From positions 1-41,261 of the IMG/VR virus record IMGVR_UViG_3300044712_000136: a stretch of 41,261 nt of DNA; one strand, written 5' to 3'. Each line of letters opens with the position of its first letter. Positions within the stretch are counted from its first letter, which is position 1. This document shows positions 25,142 through 33,029 of this stretch, piece by piece. A program made the position numbers and the translations under genes. The notes beneath the pieces are model-generated. The model did no database searches. It had not been told where the DNA came from and worked only from the letters and a program-made list of their open reading frames with translations. This stretch comes from a virus.

Positions 25142-25690
25142 ATGCTGTCCCGTCGGGGTAACTACGCCAACTTCCAGGCGAGGGCTGAAGCCTTCAAGGT
25201 CAGGGACCGTGTGTTCCCTGTCCTGGGGGGCAATCCGTCCAACGGCGGTGTCGTCGTGGCGGTGTGGCCTGCCATCGGGATGGTGGACGTGCAGTACCCC
25301 TACGGGGTCTCTCGCACTCCCGTGGAAGACCTGCTGATTGACAGGGGGACCACCCTGGACCCCGAGCCTGACATCCAGGCTGACAGCATCCCCGGTGGGA
25401 CGCACACGGTCTCCGTACCTGGTGGACCTGGCCCGGAGAAGTTCGACTCCACCCACCGGGTGGCTCTCCAGTACGTCAAGCAGGCGGTGTACTGGGCAGC
25501 CAAGGGTCGTCTGTACAAGCCCACGAAGACCGAGATCGAGACCGGGCAGTTGTGTTGCCCGCGTTGCGAGGATGCCTACCTCCGCAAGACCATCTACATG
25601 ATGGAGGGTGGCACCAGGGTCAAGATGTTCGTCTGTCCAGGGTGCCTGTTCCTCGTCCGACGGGACGACATCATCGGCTTCGAGGAGTAA
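25142..25690 (+). CDS. Zinc-ribbon protein with N-terminal beta domain (182 aa)
   Basis: The N-terminal part is a small beta domain (VRDRVFPVLGGNPSNGGVVV, then AIGMVDVQYPYG), resembling an SH3/KOW-like barrel. The C-terminus carries a zinc ribbon C139-x-x-C142...C165-x-x-C168 (CPRC, CPGC). No catalytic motif is seen. It lies between the scaffold-like protein and the protease-like gene, so a role in head assembly is plausible but not proven. Confidence 0.7.
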   Translation: MLSRRGNYANFQARAEAFKVRDRVFPVLGGNPSNGGVVVAVWPAIGMVDVQYPYGVSRTPVEDLLIDRGTTLDPEPDIQADSIPGGTHTVSVPGGPGPEKFDSTHRVALQYVKQAVYWAAKGRLYKPTKTEIETGQLCCPRCEDAYLRKTIYMMEGGTRVKMFVCPGCLFLVRRDDIIGFEE

Positions 25691-25694
25691 TGCC

Positions 25695-27116
25695 GTGCCC
25701 TTCCTCCGCTACGCCAACGCTCGTGCAGTCCACCCAGTTCTAACGGGACAGGGATGGGACCGGGTGCGGGTAGCAGCGGCCAAGGCGCGGCTGGACCGCA
25801 ACCTGGTCGATCAGGCATCGAAGATCCTGAACGAGCAGTTCGACCCCTCGAAGTACCTGCTCTCGCACGCGACCATCGTGGCTTCGGTAGACACCCTGGA
25901 CGTGCCCCGCGCACGCTTGGGGTCGTCGACGGTGGATGGCAAGAAGGTGATGCGGAAGACGACCTCGTACCGCATCAAGCCAGAGTGCGAGCAGTACATC
26001 AACAACAACTTCGACTCGTGGGACCGTCCGGTCCTGCTCAAGTCGTACCCGACCTTCGTCGGGGCGCACAACTTCCTCGAACACGTCCAGATCGAAGACC
26101 TGTCCAAGGGCCGAATCCTTGACGCGGTGGCCAGGGACATCGGGGATTCCGTCTACGTTGACATCCTGATCGCCACGGCCCGGAAGCACGCGGAGCTCAT
26201 CAAGGAGATCGAGTCGGGCGACCTGGCCACCCTGTCGATGGGGTGCAGCATCGACGGCTCGACCTGTACCAAGTGCGGCCACTGGGCGGCGGACGAGACT
26301 GAGTTCTGCGACCACGTCAAGTACATGAAGGGCAATACCTTCTACGACGAGCGTGGGAACAAGCACAGGATCGCGGAGCTCTGTGGGGACGTGTCCCTGG
26401 ACCCCACTGGGGGTGTCCAGTTCATCGAGGCTTCCTGGGTACGGATCCCTGCGTTCAAGGGGGCTGTGGCCCGGAACGTCATCACCTTGTCGTCTGGTGA
26501 CAGGGAGAAGGTGGCCGAGCGCATCCACAGGGTGTTCTCGTTCCCAGCCCCCCAGATCCCGGCGGATGGTCAGCTGAAGGCCGCAAGGCTCCTCATGGCT
26601 GATGACTTCGGAGTGGGTGAAGAGGGCGAGGCACCTGCTGCGCCTGCGGCCCCGGCGGAACCCGTGAGCCCCCTCAAGGCGTTGGAGGACGAGCTGAAGC
26701 AGCATGTCCTCGACAACGTGACGAAGAGCCTGAAGGAAGAGCTGGCGAGGACTGACCTGTCCAAGTCGCTCCTGCCTGCCTCGACTGCTCCGAATGACAC
26801 CGTGGTCAAGCAGGCCCGGTTGAAGAAGGCTGAGTACCTTTCCCAGATGCGGAAGGCAGTCAGCATTGGGACGGATCTGGAGGTCATCCAGAAAATCGCA
26901 CGCCTGAACAGGCGGTACGCGATTTTTGTCCCCGTTCTTCTCTATCGCACGGCCCTGAAGGTCGGGGGCTCTCATCGATATGCGAGCCTCCCAGAGTTCA
27001 TCACCCAGTGTAGAGGGTATCTTGGAAGGTCCCCAACAGTGGGGGAAGCTCGGACCCTGGTCCGCCTCGCCAAGCTGCTCGCAACCCGTAGAGTCGGCGT
27101 CAAGCCGAATCCCTGA
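25695..27116 (+). CDS. Prohead-protease-like protein with zinc insertion
   Basis: The GTG at 25695 gives 473 aa. The protease-like region runs from about 55 to 260: SHATIVASVDT, H130 in FLEHVQIEDLSKGRILDAVA, YVDILIATARKH, then SGDLATLSMGCSID with S181. This order (His, a G-R strand, an acidic strand and LS-x-G) is that of HK97-type/U35 prohead proteases, which cut scaffold and capsid proteins. A zinc knuckle, CTKCGHW...CDHV (191-207), is inserted directly after the proposed Ser. The C-terminal 200 residues are helical, with an Ala/Pro linker. An N-terminal RVRVAAAKARLDR precedes the domain. The position between scaffold-like genes supports the call; catalysis is not shown. Confidence 0.6.
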   Translation: MPFLRYANARAVHPVLTGQGWDRVRVAAAKARLDRNLVDQASKILNEQFDPSKYLLSHATIVASVDTLDVPRARLGSSTVDGKKVMRKTTSYRIKPECEQYINNNFDSWDRPVLLKSYPTFVGAHNFLEHVQIEDLSKGRILDAVARDIGDSVYVDILIATARKHAELIKEIESGDLATLSMGCSIDGSTCTKCGHWAADETEFCDHVKYMKGNTFYDERGNKHRIAELCGDVSLDPTGGVQFIEASWVRIPAFKGAVARNVITLSSGDREKVAERIHRVFSFPAPQIPADGQLKAARLLMADDFGVGEEGEAPAAPAAPAEPVSPLKALEDELKQHVLDNVTKSLKEELARTDLSKSLLPASTAPNDTVVKQARLKKAEYLSQMRKAVSIGTDLEVIQKIARLNRRYAIFVPVLLYRTALKVGGSHRYASLPEFITQCRGYLGRSPTVGEARTLVRLAKLLATRRVGVKPNP

Positions 27117-27131
27117 AGGAGAACACCCATC

Positions 27132-28652
27132 ATGACCCGACGCCGTCTGACCTGGAACGACAAGACCGCCTCTGCTCCCCCGGCAACGCCTGGGTACCAG
27201 GAGCCGTCGAACCACCCGGCCGCGTACCCGGATCCCGAGGCTGACGCCTACGAGAACGGTGACACCTCGTCGTGGGCCGAGGACCCCACCAAGGGCCCCT
27301 ACGCCAACACCTTCCACCCGGCCCTCCCGGGCACCGAGGAGCCCCAGGGGCACCCGGCGACCGACCCCAAGCACTACTTCCCCGCTGGCGTGGCGAAGCA
27401 GGCGAGCCGCGAGCTGCGCGCCGCCGTCGAGGCGAAGGCCGCGAAGTGCATCCGCATCGCGCAGGCGATGCTGGGCAAGAAGGCCAGCGTCGAGGTCGTC
27501 GAGGAGCAGGCCCTGGACCTCATGAACCTCTCCGAGCGTCAGATCCAGGCCGCGCTGCGCCGCCTGTCGGCTGGCTGCGAGGGTGGCGACCTGATGGCCG
27601 TGACCAACGAGACGCTGACCCCGCCCCGCAAGGCGGAGGGCGATCCCACCGAGGACGCGATCATGGCGATGCTGGAGGCAGGGGAGACCCCCACGGCCGA
27701 CGACATCATCCTCTCGGAGATCCTGGCCGAGGAGCAGGCGAAGGCTGCTCGGGCACGGGCCGCGGACCAGAACAGCCCGGCGACCTACATGGCCGATGGC
27801 GAGGACGCCGAGGCGATGCTCGCGGAGATGCTCGCGGAGGAGGCCAAGAAGGCTTCCGTGAAGAAGGCCGAGGAGCCCAAGGCCGAGGAGCCCAAGGCGG
27901 ACGAGAAGAAGTCCGAGGAGCCGAAGGCCGACGAGGAGCCGAAGGCCGACGAGGACCCCGCCAAGAAGTCCGCCCACTACCAGCGCCTCGCCGCCTACTG
28001 GGAGCGCGTCGCCAAGAAGGGCGAGGAGGAGCCGAAGGCCGACGAGGAGCCGAAGGCCAGCAAGAAGTCCGAGGAGCCGAAGGCCAGCAAGAAGGCCGAC
28101 GAGCCCAAGAAGGACGAGGAGCCCAAGGCGGACGAGAAGGACGAGCCCAAGGCCGACGAGGAGAAGGCTTCCGCCAAGAAGGCAGCCCTGAAGATCCTCG
28201 CGGGTCTGGACCTGTCCGCCGACGTGCAGTCCGCGCTGAACGACCTGCTGGCCGAGGAGCCCGTGGCCTGCGGCGAGCCGGTCGTGGCCGAGGAGCCCGT
28301 GGCCGAGGAGCCCGTGGCCTGCGGCGAACCGATGGGCGACGACTTCCTGATGGACGACCTGGGCCTCATGGACCCGATGGACCCCGGCATGGACCCCGGC
28401 ATGGACGACCTCGCCATCCTCTACGGTGGCCACACCGCGTCCGAGGAGAAGGCCGACGAGGAGCCGAAGGCCGAGGAGAAGAAGTCCGAGGAGCCCAAGG
28501 CCGGGAAGACCGCTGCGGTCAAGCCCCAGCCCCGCAAGCCCTCCGCTGGCGTCAAGACCCTGGGTGCGGTCGCCAAGGTCGCGTCCAGTGACGTGGACGA
28601 CCTGTCGAAGCTCTGGGAGTCGGCCCCCGACGTGTCCAAGATCTTCGGCTGA
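27132..28652 (+). CDS. Scaffold-like head protein with extended Lys/Glu/Pro repeats
   Basis: The 506-aa protein has a Pro/Asp-rich N-terminus and a helical domain with RIAQAMLGKK and LMNLSERQIQAALRRL. Acidic helices follow (EDAEAMLAEMLAEEAKKA), then long EEPKADE/KKSEEPKA repeats (about 240-355), a Val/Glu/Pro segment (EEPVACGEPV) and Met/Asp-rich DPMDPGMDPGMDD. The C-terminal helix is LSKLWESAPDVSKIFG. A strong AAGGAGA ribosome-binding site and extreme GC3 indicate high expression. Its place just before the decoration and capsid genes, with a terminal amphipathic helix, is typical of scaffolds, whose C-terminus binds the capsid protein. The assignment is by shape and place. Confidence 0.6.
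   Translation: MTRRRLTWNDKTASAPPATPGYQEPSNHPAAYPDPEADAYENGDTSSWAEDPTKGPYANTFHPALPGTEEPQGHPATDPKHYFPAGVAKQASRELRAAVEAKAAKCIRIAQAMLGKKASVEVVEEQALDLMNLSERQIQAALRRLSAGCEGGDLMAVTNETLTPPRKAEGDPTEDAIMAMLEAGETPTADDIILSEILAEEQAKAARARAADQNSPATYMADGEDAEAMLAEMLAEEAKKASVKKAEEPKAEEPKADEKKSEEPKADEEPKADEDPAKKSAHYQRLAAYWERVAKKGEEEPKADEEPKASKKSEEPKASKKADEPKKDEEPKADEKDEPKADEEKASAKKAALKILAGLDLSADVQSALNDLLAEEPVACGEPVVAEEPVAEEPVACGEPMGDDFLMDDLGLMDPMDPGMDPGMDDLAILYGGHTASEEKADEEPKAEEKKSEEPKAGKTAAVKPQPRKPSAGVKTLGAVAKVASSDVDDLSKLWESAPDVSKIFG
27862..28185 (+). repeat. In-gene Lys/Glu/Pro-coding repeat, block B
   Basis: Tandem variants of GAGGAGCCGAAGGCCGACGA and AAGAAGTCCGAGGAGCC code KADEEPK and KKSEEPKA units. They are interrupted once by SAHYQRLAAYWERVAKKG; a further short block lies at 28441-28510. 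The units match block A at 24958. Confidence 0.7.
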
Positions 28653-28834
28653 TCCTTCAGCCTGATCCTCCCGCCTGAAGATTCTGATCCCCCTCCTCGT
28701 TTTCCCTTCAATACTCGACCCCAGTAAGTACGGGAACCTTCCCGAAGAAACTCGCAGTCCTTCTGACATGGTGTCGTGAGGGCTGCGGGTAAGCTCACAC
28801 TCCCCTGAGAACAGGGAGCAAAGGCTAGGTCATC
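28653..28834. promoter_or_regulatory. Intergenic region before the capsid genes
   Basis: This 182-bp gap carries no convincing gene. It contains a short perfect hairpin CGGGAACCTTCCCG (28731-28744), a T/C-rich tract (CCCCCTCCTCGTTTTCCCTT) and AATACT, which could be a -10. A GGGAGCAAAGG stretch precedes the next ATG. It may hold a promoter for the capsid transcript; nothing more can be said. Confidence 0.3.
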
Positions 28835-29527
28835 ATGCCGTTGCTTGGACAGGCGAGTGGTGGCTGGACGGAGTCCTCGTCGGCTCTGCGGATCCTGCAC
28901 GTCGGCGTGCGGAACACCGTGGGCGTCCTGACGGACGACTCCTTCACCCAGACCAACCCTCCGATCACCACGACCGCCGGGACGATCAGCACGTCCCCCG
29001 GCTGTCTCACCGAGGTACTCGGTGTCCTCTCGGGCTCCGTGGCGTTCACGCGCCCCGACGCGGGCTCGAACCACATCGGTGGCCCGACGGTCACTGCCAT
29101 GGCAGCTCCGCTGTCCGTGACGCAGGTGCTCCCCCTGGGCTGCTTCATCAACAACGCCGCCGGGAACCCCTACGAGAACCTCCCGGCCAGCGCCTCGGGC
29201 AAGGGCCCGTACGTGTCCGCGATGGGCACCTACGGCAACCGCCTGTTCGAGACCCAGGTGCTCGTGACCACCGCTGCCGCGACGGCAGCTGGCACGGCCC
29301 TCACCTACGTCACCGGCATGCGGCTCGTTGCCTCGCGCAACGGCTACCTGATGCCGACCGTGGTGTACGCTGGTGGCGTGCTCGACCCGATGGACTCGGG
29401 TGCGACCGCGACCTCCAACTCGCTGGAGGCAGCCAACCTGGCTGGTGGGGTGGCAACTGTCATCGGCATCCTCAAGATGCCTGCGGACTCGGTCCAGACC
29501 GAGATCGTGTTCGACCAGAGGATCTGA
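28835..29527 (+). CDS. Putative capsid decoration/minor head protein
   Basis: The 230-aa protein is beta-rich, almost free of Lys and rich in Thr, Ala, Gly and Val, a composition of decoration or minor capsid proteins. It lies between the scaffold-like gene and the major capsid gene. No motif is diagnostic. GC3 is very high, suggesting abundant expression. It could equally be a head-fibre or vertex protein. Confidence 0.6.
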   Translation: MPLLGQASGGWTESSSALRILHVGVRNTVGVLTDDSFTQTNPPITTTAGTISTSPGCLTEVLGVLSGSVAFTRPDAGSNHIGGPTVTAMAAPLSVTQVLPLGCFINNAAGNPYENLPASASGKGPYVSAMGTYGNRLFETQVLVTTAAATAAGTALTYVTGMRLVASRNGYLMPTVVYAGGVLDPMDSGATATSNSLEAANLAGGVATVIGILKMPADSVQTEIVFDQRI

Positions 29528-29542
29528 GAGGAGAACACGAAC

Positions 29543-30424
29543 ATGAACACCCCCAACGTCAGCACCGCGATCAAGCAGAAGATCATCGGGGACTACATCA
29601 AGACCGCCGCGGGCCGCGCCAAGCTCGCCGCGTCGATGACGCAGCCCCTCCGCACCCGCCGGGACTACATGAGCGTCGGTCGCAAGACCTTCCTCGTGGA
29701 GCAGCTCCCCGACGGCGCCCTGCCGATCTACGACAAGGACCCGGATGTGACCGCGTACGTGGTCGGTGAGGAGGGGGAGAACATCCTCGCCATCACCAAG
29801 CCGCGCCGCGTGATCTTCCCCCTGTTCGAGATCGCCTCGAACCCCGAGATCCCGCTCACCCAGATCAAGGAGCGGCGCTTCGACCTGATCGAGCGCTCCC
29901 AGGATCTGGCCCGCGCGATGATCCAGGCCGCCGAAGACGAGAGGGTCTTCGCAGTCCTCGACGCCATCGCGGTGAACGGCTTCGACAGCATCGCAGGGAA
30001 CACGAACCCCGACGTCCCGGTGGTCGCTCCCCTGAACGGCCCGGTCCTGGCCGACGCCTTCGCCCTCATCGAGCGCCACGACCTCCGGGTCGCCCGCGTT
30101 TACATGAACGCGAGGGACTACGCCGACGTCCGCAAGTTCGGCCGCGACATCCTGGACATCGAGAGCCAGGCCACGCTGCTGAAGACCGGCCTCCAGGCCA
30201 CGCTCTGGGGCGCGCAGGTGATCACCAGCCGTCTGGTCCCCGCTGGCACGGTGTACGTGTGCTGCGAGCCCGAGATGTTCGGTCGGATCCCGGTCCGCAC
30301 CGAGCTCACGGTCCTCTCGGCCGACGACCCCAAGGCCCGCACCATCGGCTTCTCGGTGTTCGAGAATTTGGGCATCGGTGCCTACAACCCGCGAGGGTTG
30401 ACGCGCCTCACGATCACTCGCTGA
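29543..30424 (+). CDS. Major capsid protein (HK97 fold)
   Basis: The 293-aa protein has the expected HK97-type features: a basic N-terminal arm, an E-loop region (FLVEQLPDGALPIYDKDPDV), the spine helix region DLARAMIQAAEDERVFAVLD and a beta-rich P- and A-domain end (LWGAQVITSRLVPAGTVYVC, GFSVFENLGIGAYNPRGL). It has the strong ribosome-binding site GAGGAGA and the most biased codon use in the window, and is followed by a strong terminator. The position after protease and scaffold genes is classical. No propeptide is obvious; about 20 N-terminal residues (MNTPNVSTAIKQKIIGDYIK) could be trimmed. Confidence 0.85.
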   Translation: MNTPNVSTAIKQKIIGDYIKTAAGRAKLAASMTQPLRTRRDYMSVGRKTFLVEQLPDGALPIYDKDPDVTAYVVGEEGENILAITKPRRVIFPLFEIASNPEIPLTQIKERRFDLIERSQDLARAMIQAAEDERVFAVLDAIAVNGFDSIAGNTNPDVPVVAPLNGPVLADAFALIERHDLRVARVYMNARDYADVRKFGRDILDIESQATLLKTGLQATLWGAQVITSRLVPAGTVYVCCEPEMFGRIPVRTELTVLSADDPKARTIGFSVFENLGIGAYNPRGLTRLTITR

Positions 30425-30481
30425 TCGTGAACTGCCCTGATTCCCGGCCTTCCTAGCCATTCCACCAACACCAACCACGAA

Positions 30482-30506
30482 GCCCGGCCCCGAGAGGGGT
30501 CCGGGC
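30482..30506 (+). terminator. Hairpin terminator after the major capsid gene
   Basis: A 10-bp GC stem (GCCCGGCCCC with GGGGTCCGGGC, one bulged T) with a GAGA tetraloop lies 58 nt after the capsid stop. The following sequence (CAAGTGCTATTTG) has only a weak T stretch. It should end or attenuate the head transcript. Confidence 0.7.
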
Positions 30507-30565
30507 CAAGTGCTATTTGTCACTACCAGGTACGCCAGAAAGCGACACCCGAGGCCCTTCGTGAG

Positions 30566-30742
30566 ATGGTAGCCAAGGGGGTGCCCATCCGACAGATAGC
30601 TGTCAGGCTCGGTGTTGGAGGGGCAACCGTGGACCGCTGGTTGCGGAAGCTGGGGATTGCACACCCACGCAAGGTAGGTCGACCTTTGATGCTGGATGGG
30701 CGTAATGGCTCGTATGGATCCATCTGCGATTTCCATCTCTAG
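30566..30742 (+). CDS. Small helix-turn-helix protein or remnant
   Basis: From ATG at 30566 the frame gives 58 aa: MVAKGVPIRQIAVRLGVGGA, then TVDRWLRKLGIAHPRKVGRP. This is a good HTH of the resolvase/endonuclease-associated type. The first helix (TPEALREMVAKG) lies upstream of the ATG, and in that stretch the frame has no ATG, GTG or TTG; an ATT at 30515 is the only start-like codon. The gene is thus either truncated, started unusually, or the remnant of a larger protein such as a homing endonuclease with an N-terminal HTH. It overlaps the next gene by 47 bp. Confidence 0.4.
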   Translation: MVAKGVPIRQIAVRLGVGGATVDRWLRKLGIAHPRKVGRPLMLDGRNGSYGSICDFHL

Positions 30743-31205
30743 ACTCTATGGGTATGTCCACCCGGACACCCGTTTGTTCGAGGCTCCCCTTCAGTTTGAT
30801 CCATGTGCGCTCCGGTGGAGAACTTCGGGTGGGGTGACTGACTACCTTCTCACATCCCTTGGTGACCTTCACCGGATGGCCCTGTGGATTCTGGACGCCA
30901 TGGCGGCGAATCTTCACGTCCCCCGCACCCTAGACTACTACGGGCTTCCACCCGAGGCTGCCATGGGGTACTACTCCCCTCTGAGGCATCAGGATGTAAT
31001 CGACGAGGTGGAGTACGAGCGGTTCCAGGGTATTCGTAGGGCCAAGCATGGTCCCCTGGCCTGGTGGTGGCTGCAACGGAACCTGTACCTCGCTGAGGAG
31101 GACACCTGGAAGTTTGAGTTCATTCCTGTGTGGAGCGCCGTGGATCCGGTTCCTGTCCCCACATACCCACCTCCTACCCCCATCACTTGGTTGACCCCGC
31201 CATAG
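30696..31205 (+). CDS. Unknown protein (169 aa), Trp/Tyr/Pro-rich
   Basis: No family is recognised. The sequence contains YYGLPPEAAMGYYSPLRHQD and VIDEVEYERFQGIRR, and ends in a Pro/Thr-rich tail (VPTYPPPTPITWLTPP). The start may be ATG at 30696, 30705 or 30714; the last would reduce the overlap with the HTH frame. Codon use is less GC-biased than that of the capsid gene. It is bounded by hairpins at 30482 and 31214. Confidence 0.6.
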   Translation: MGVMARMDPSAISISRLYGYVHPDTRLFEAPLQFDPCALRWRTSGGVTDYLLTSLGDLHRMALWILDAMAANLHVPRTLDYYGLPPEAAMGYYSPLRHQDVIDEVEYERFQGIRRAKHGPLAWWWLQRNLYLAEEDTWKFEFIPVWSAVDPVPVPTYPPPTPITWLTPP

Positions 31206-31213
31206 TCTCATGT

Positions 31214-31235
31214 CCGGCCCCCGCAAGGGAGCCGG
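31214..31235 (+). terminator. Hairpin terminator with GCAA loop
   Basis: CCGGC-C-CCC / GGG-A-GCCGG forms an 8-bp stem with one internal mismatch and a GCAA tetraloop, 8 nt after the stop at 31205. Like the hairpin at 30482 it has a GNRA loop and a GCCCGG-like stem. It lacks a T run. Confidence 0.5.
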
Positions 31236-31285
31236 GCCACAGCCCATTCGTCAACGCACTAGCCTCGCTATCCTCCTGGGGTGGT

Positions 31286-31750
31286 ATGCATCCCTGTCCT
31301 GGTCGGGTGGCCTCCATGTACCTAGCTGCGGCCAGGGAGATCAACTTCGAGGCGTGGTTGAAGCGGTACTTCTCCAGTCATCCAGCCATGCGGAAGTACT
31401 CCGGGGTCCCGATCCGCAAGGTGGACTTCACGTCAAGGACCAACGAGGCGTCCTTCACGTCGAAAGGGGTGGAGCTCTACCCCAAGTTCTGGACCCTGGA
31501 TGCGATGGGCAGAGACTTCGCGCTCACCCACGAGATCGGGCACTCCGTAGAATCTGCTGCTGGACTCTCTGGGCTCATCAAGGCGGCAGAGGCCCTTGGT
31601 ATCGACCCCTGGGACACGGCCAACCTTCCGTTCGGTCAGTTCAAGATGACTGAGGCCTTCGCTGACTCCTTCGCCAGCTACCACCTCGATGGAGACGTGC
31701 AGCGTCGGTATCCCTTGTGGGCGACCTTGGTGGAGGTTCTCTCCAGGTAG
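31286..31750 (+). CDS. HExxH zinc metallopeptidase
   Basis: The 154-aa protein has THEIGHSVES (H82, E83, H86), the gluzincin HExxH zinc and catalytic motif, followed 37 residues later by TEAFADSFASY with E123 as likely third ligand. The hydrophobic segment before it (RDFAL) and the spacing fit small phage and bacterial metallopeptidases. The N-terminus MHPCPGRVASMYLAAARE carries the recurring RVAS-Y-L peptide, which may be removed or act as a targeting tag. An upstream extension of the frame crosses the hairpin at 31214 and is rejected. The substrate is unknown. In contrast to the protein at 827, its active site is complete. Confidence 0.75.
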   Translation: MHPCPGRVASMYLAAAREINFEAWLKRYFSSHPAMRKYSGVPIRKVDFTSRTNEASFTSKGVELYPKFWTLDAMGRDFALTHEIGHSVESAAGLSGLIKAAEALGIDPWDTANLPFGQFKMTEAFADSFASYHLDGDVQRRYPLWATLVEVLSR

Positions 31751-31756
31751 CCGGGG

Positions 31757-32155
31757 TTACTTCTTGGGCTTGCGGGGGGTCTTGGGCTTCGTGACAGAAG
31801 CAGGGGGCGTCTCAGCCTGTGGTTCCTCTACTGGAGCAGGCTGGGGTTCCGCCACAGTGGCTTGGATGACCTTGGGGAGTTCCACGGCACGCGGGGTCCC
31901 CATGGGAACCGCCTGGGGGATCACCCGATCCAGGGGCCAGGGGGGAAGCTGGGGGCCAGACTGGGCGACCACGGGTGCCCTCACCACGGGCTGGGTGGGT
32001 GCCGTCTCCAGCGGAGCAGGGGGCGGAACTGTCGTGTCGACGGGTACCGGGTACATGAACCTCGGCACCTTGTAGCCGCGGTGTGGCAGACCTGGTGGCA
32101 GGTTCGGAGAACCCATCATGGGGCCAGGTGGGGGCTGTGGTTGGCGAGGATGCAT
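31757..32155 (-). CDS. Proline-rich unknown protein (132 aa)
   Basis: The protein is about one third Pro, with Val, Ala and Gln: MHPRQPQPPPGPMMGSPNLP at the start and KPKTPRKPKK at the end. It is probably disordered and may bind partners through Pro motifs or nucleic acid through the basic tail. The frame is open upstream into the next gene; the ATG at 32155 follows GAGGGAC. It is the last gene of a three-gene minus-strand cassette and is convergent with the metallopeptidase gene, only 6 bp away. Confidence 0.6.
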   Translation of the reverse strand: MHPRQPQPPPGPMMGSPNLPPGLPHRGYKVPRFMYPVPVDTTVPPPAPLETAPTQPVVRAPVVAQSGPQLPPWPLDRVIPQAVPMGTPRAVELPKVIQATVAEPQPAPVEEPQAETPPASVTKPKTPRKPKK

Positions 32156-32183
32156 GGGGTAGTCCCTCGTTGGGGGTGAAGGG

Positions 32184-33020
32184 TTACGGTCCGACGCGGA
32201 GGCCCAGCTGGATGGCCTCTTCCTTCCAGCCACCGGGACGCTTGCCCGCGACCCCGATGTACAGGAGCTTGCCCTTCTTCGGGTTCATGGTCGTGGCCGT
32301 GGTGTCCCGCTGCTGGGCGACGATGCTGAAGTAGACCTCACCCTGCTGGTTCTCCGCGAACCGGCCGATGTTCCCCGTGTAGTACACGGTGCTGCGGTTC
32401 TCGCCCTGGAGGGTACCCTTGTTGATGTACTCCTCGATCTGCTCCATCCGGCGAGTGTCGACGTTCACGCCTCCGCTCAGGTACACCGCCTCGAAGAGGG
32501 TGCCCTTGTCCACGTTCGCTTCCACGTAGGCGGACTTGGGGGTGTAGCGGTACAGGCCCGTCTTCGCCCCGGAGGCGAAGCCGTTGAAGAACTGCTTCTC
32601 GTTGGTCAGCTCCTCCGAGAAGATGTCCACGTTCCCCCGGTAGAGCTGGATCACCAGACCCTCAGTGGCCTTCTCGGACACCAGGCCGACGCGGTTGTGG
32701 TACAGCTCGCAGGCGTCGGTGTTCAGGGTGTTGGTGTTCTTGGTCTTGTCGATGGACACCTTCTCCCCGATGTCCAGGGGGCCCGTCTTGCGGCCCGACT
32801 GACCCTTCGCAGGAGCAGGGGTGGGCGTCCGACCGAGCTTCAGTTCGAGGAAGCGGACCATCTCGGACTCGGTCATGGGTTTGTGGGTTGCCAGCACCCA
32901 CTCCACGAAGTCCTCGGTGTCCGGGGCGATGGCCACCTTGATGGCTGCCACCAGGAGACGCCGATCCGGGTCATCCTTCGGGAGGGATGCGGCGGTTCGG
33001 ATCATCTGTTCCAGTCTCAT
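32184..33020 (-). CDS. Unknown protein of conserved phage type (278 aa)
   Basis: The N-terminal part is helical (MRLEQMIRTAASLPKDDPDR). From residue 90 it is a beta-rich domain with many Thr, Asn and Tyr (SIDKTKNTNTLNTDACELYH, VIQLYRGNVDIF, GNIGRFAENQQGEVYFSIVA) ending LLYIGVAGKRPGGWKEEAIQ. I recall similar proteins in uncultured-phage contigs but cannot verify. No enzymatic motif is seen. The ATG has GAGG upstream. Its partner lipoprotein gene lies 9 nt upstream. Confidence 0.7.
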   Translation of the reverse strand: MRLEQMIRTAASLPKDDPDRRLLVAAIKVAIAPDTEDFVEWVLATHKPMTESEMVRFLELKLGRTPTPAPAKGQSGRKTGPLDIGEKVSIDKTKNTNTLNTDACELYHNRVGLVSEKATEGLVIQLYRGNVDIFSEELTNEKQFFNGFASGAKTGLYRYTPKSAYVEANVDKGTLFEAVYLSGGVNVDTRRMEQIEEYINKGTLQGENRSTVYYTGNIGRFAENQQGEVYFSIVAQQRDTTATTMNPKKGKLLYIGVAGKRPGGWKEEAIQLGLRVGP

Positions 33021-33029
33021 CGTTGTACC

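Noticed and set aside
27862-28185. Regular short DNA repeats that might be a CRISPR array
   Set aside because: The units are in-frame codons of a Lys/Glu/Pro repeat with no unique spacers of constant length.
25740-28769. Very long open frame on the minus strand (about 1000 codons)
   Set aside because: It lies opposite the protease-like and repeat-coding genes. Leu/Gly/Val-rich translation without motifs is the usual shadow of GC-rich, codon-biased genes and repeats.
28421-30736. Long minus-strand frame opposite the capsid genes
   Set aside because: It is antisense to clearly coding, codon-biased capsid genes with strong ribosome-binding sites. The product is low-complexity and resembles no family.
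31130-31285. N-terminal extension of the metallopeptidase gene
   Set aside because: It crosses the stop of the previous gene and the hairpin at 31214; the translation has no family-like features.
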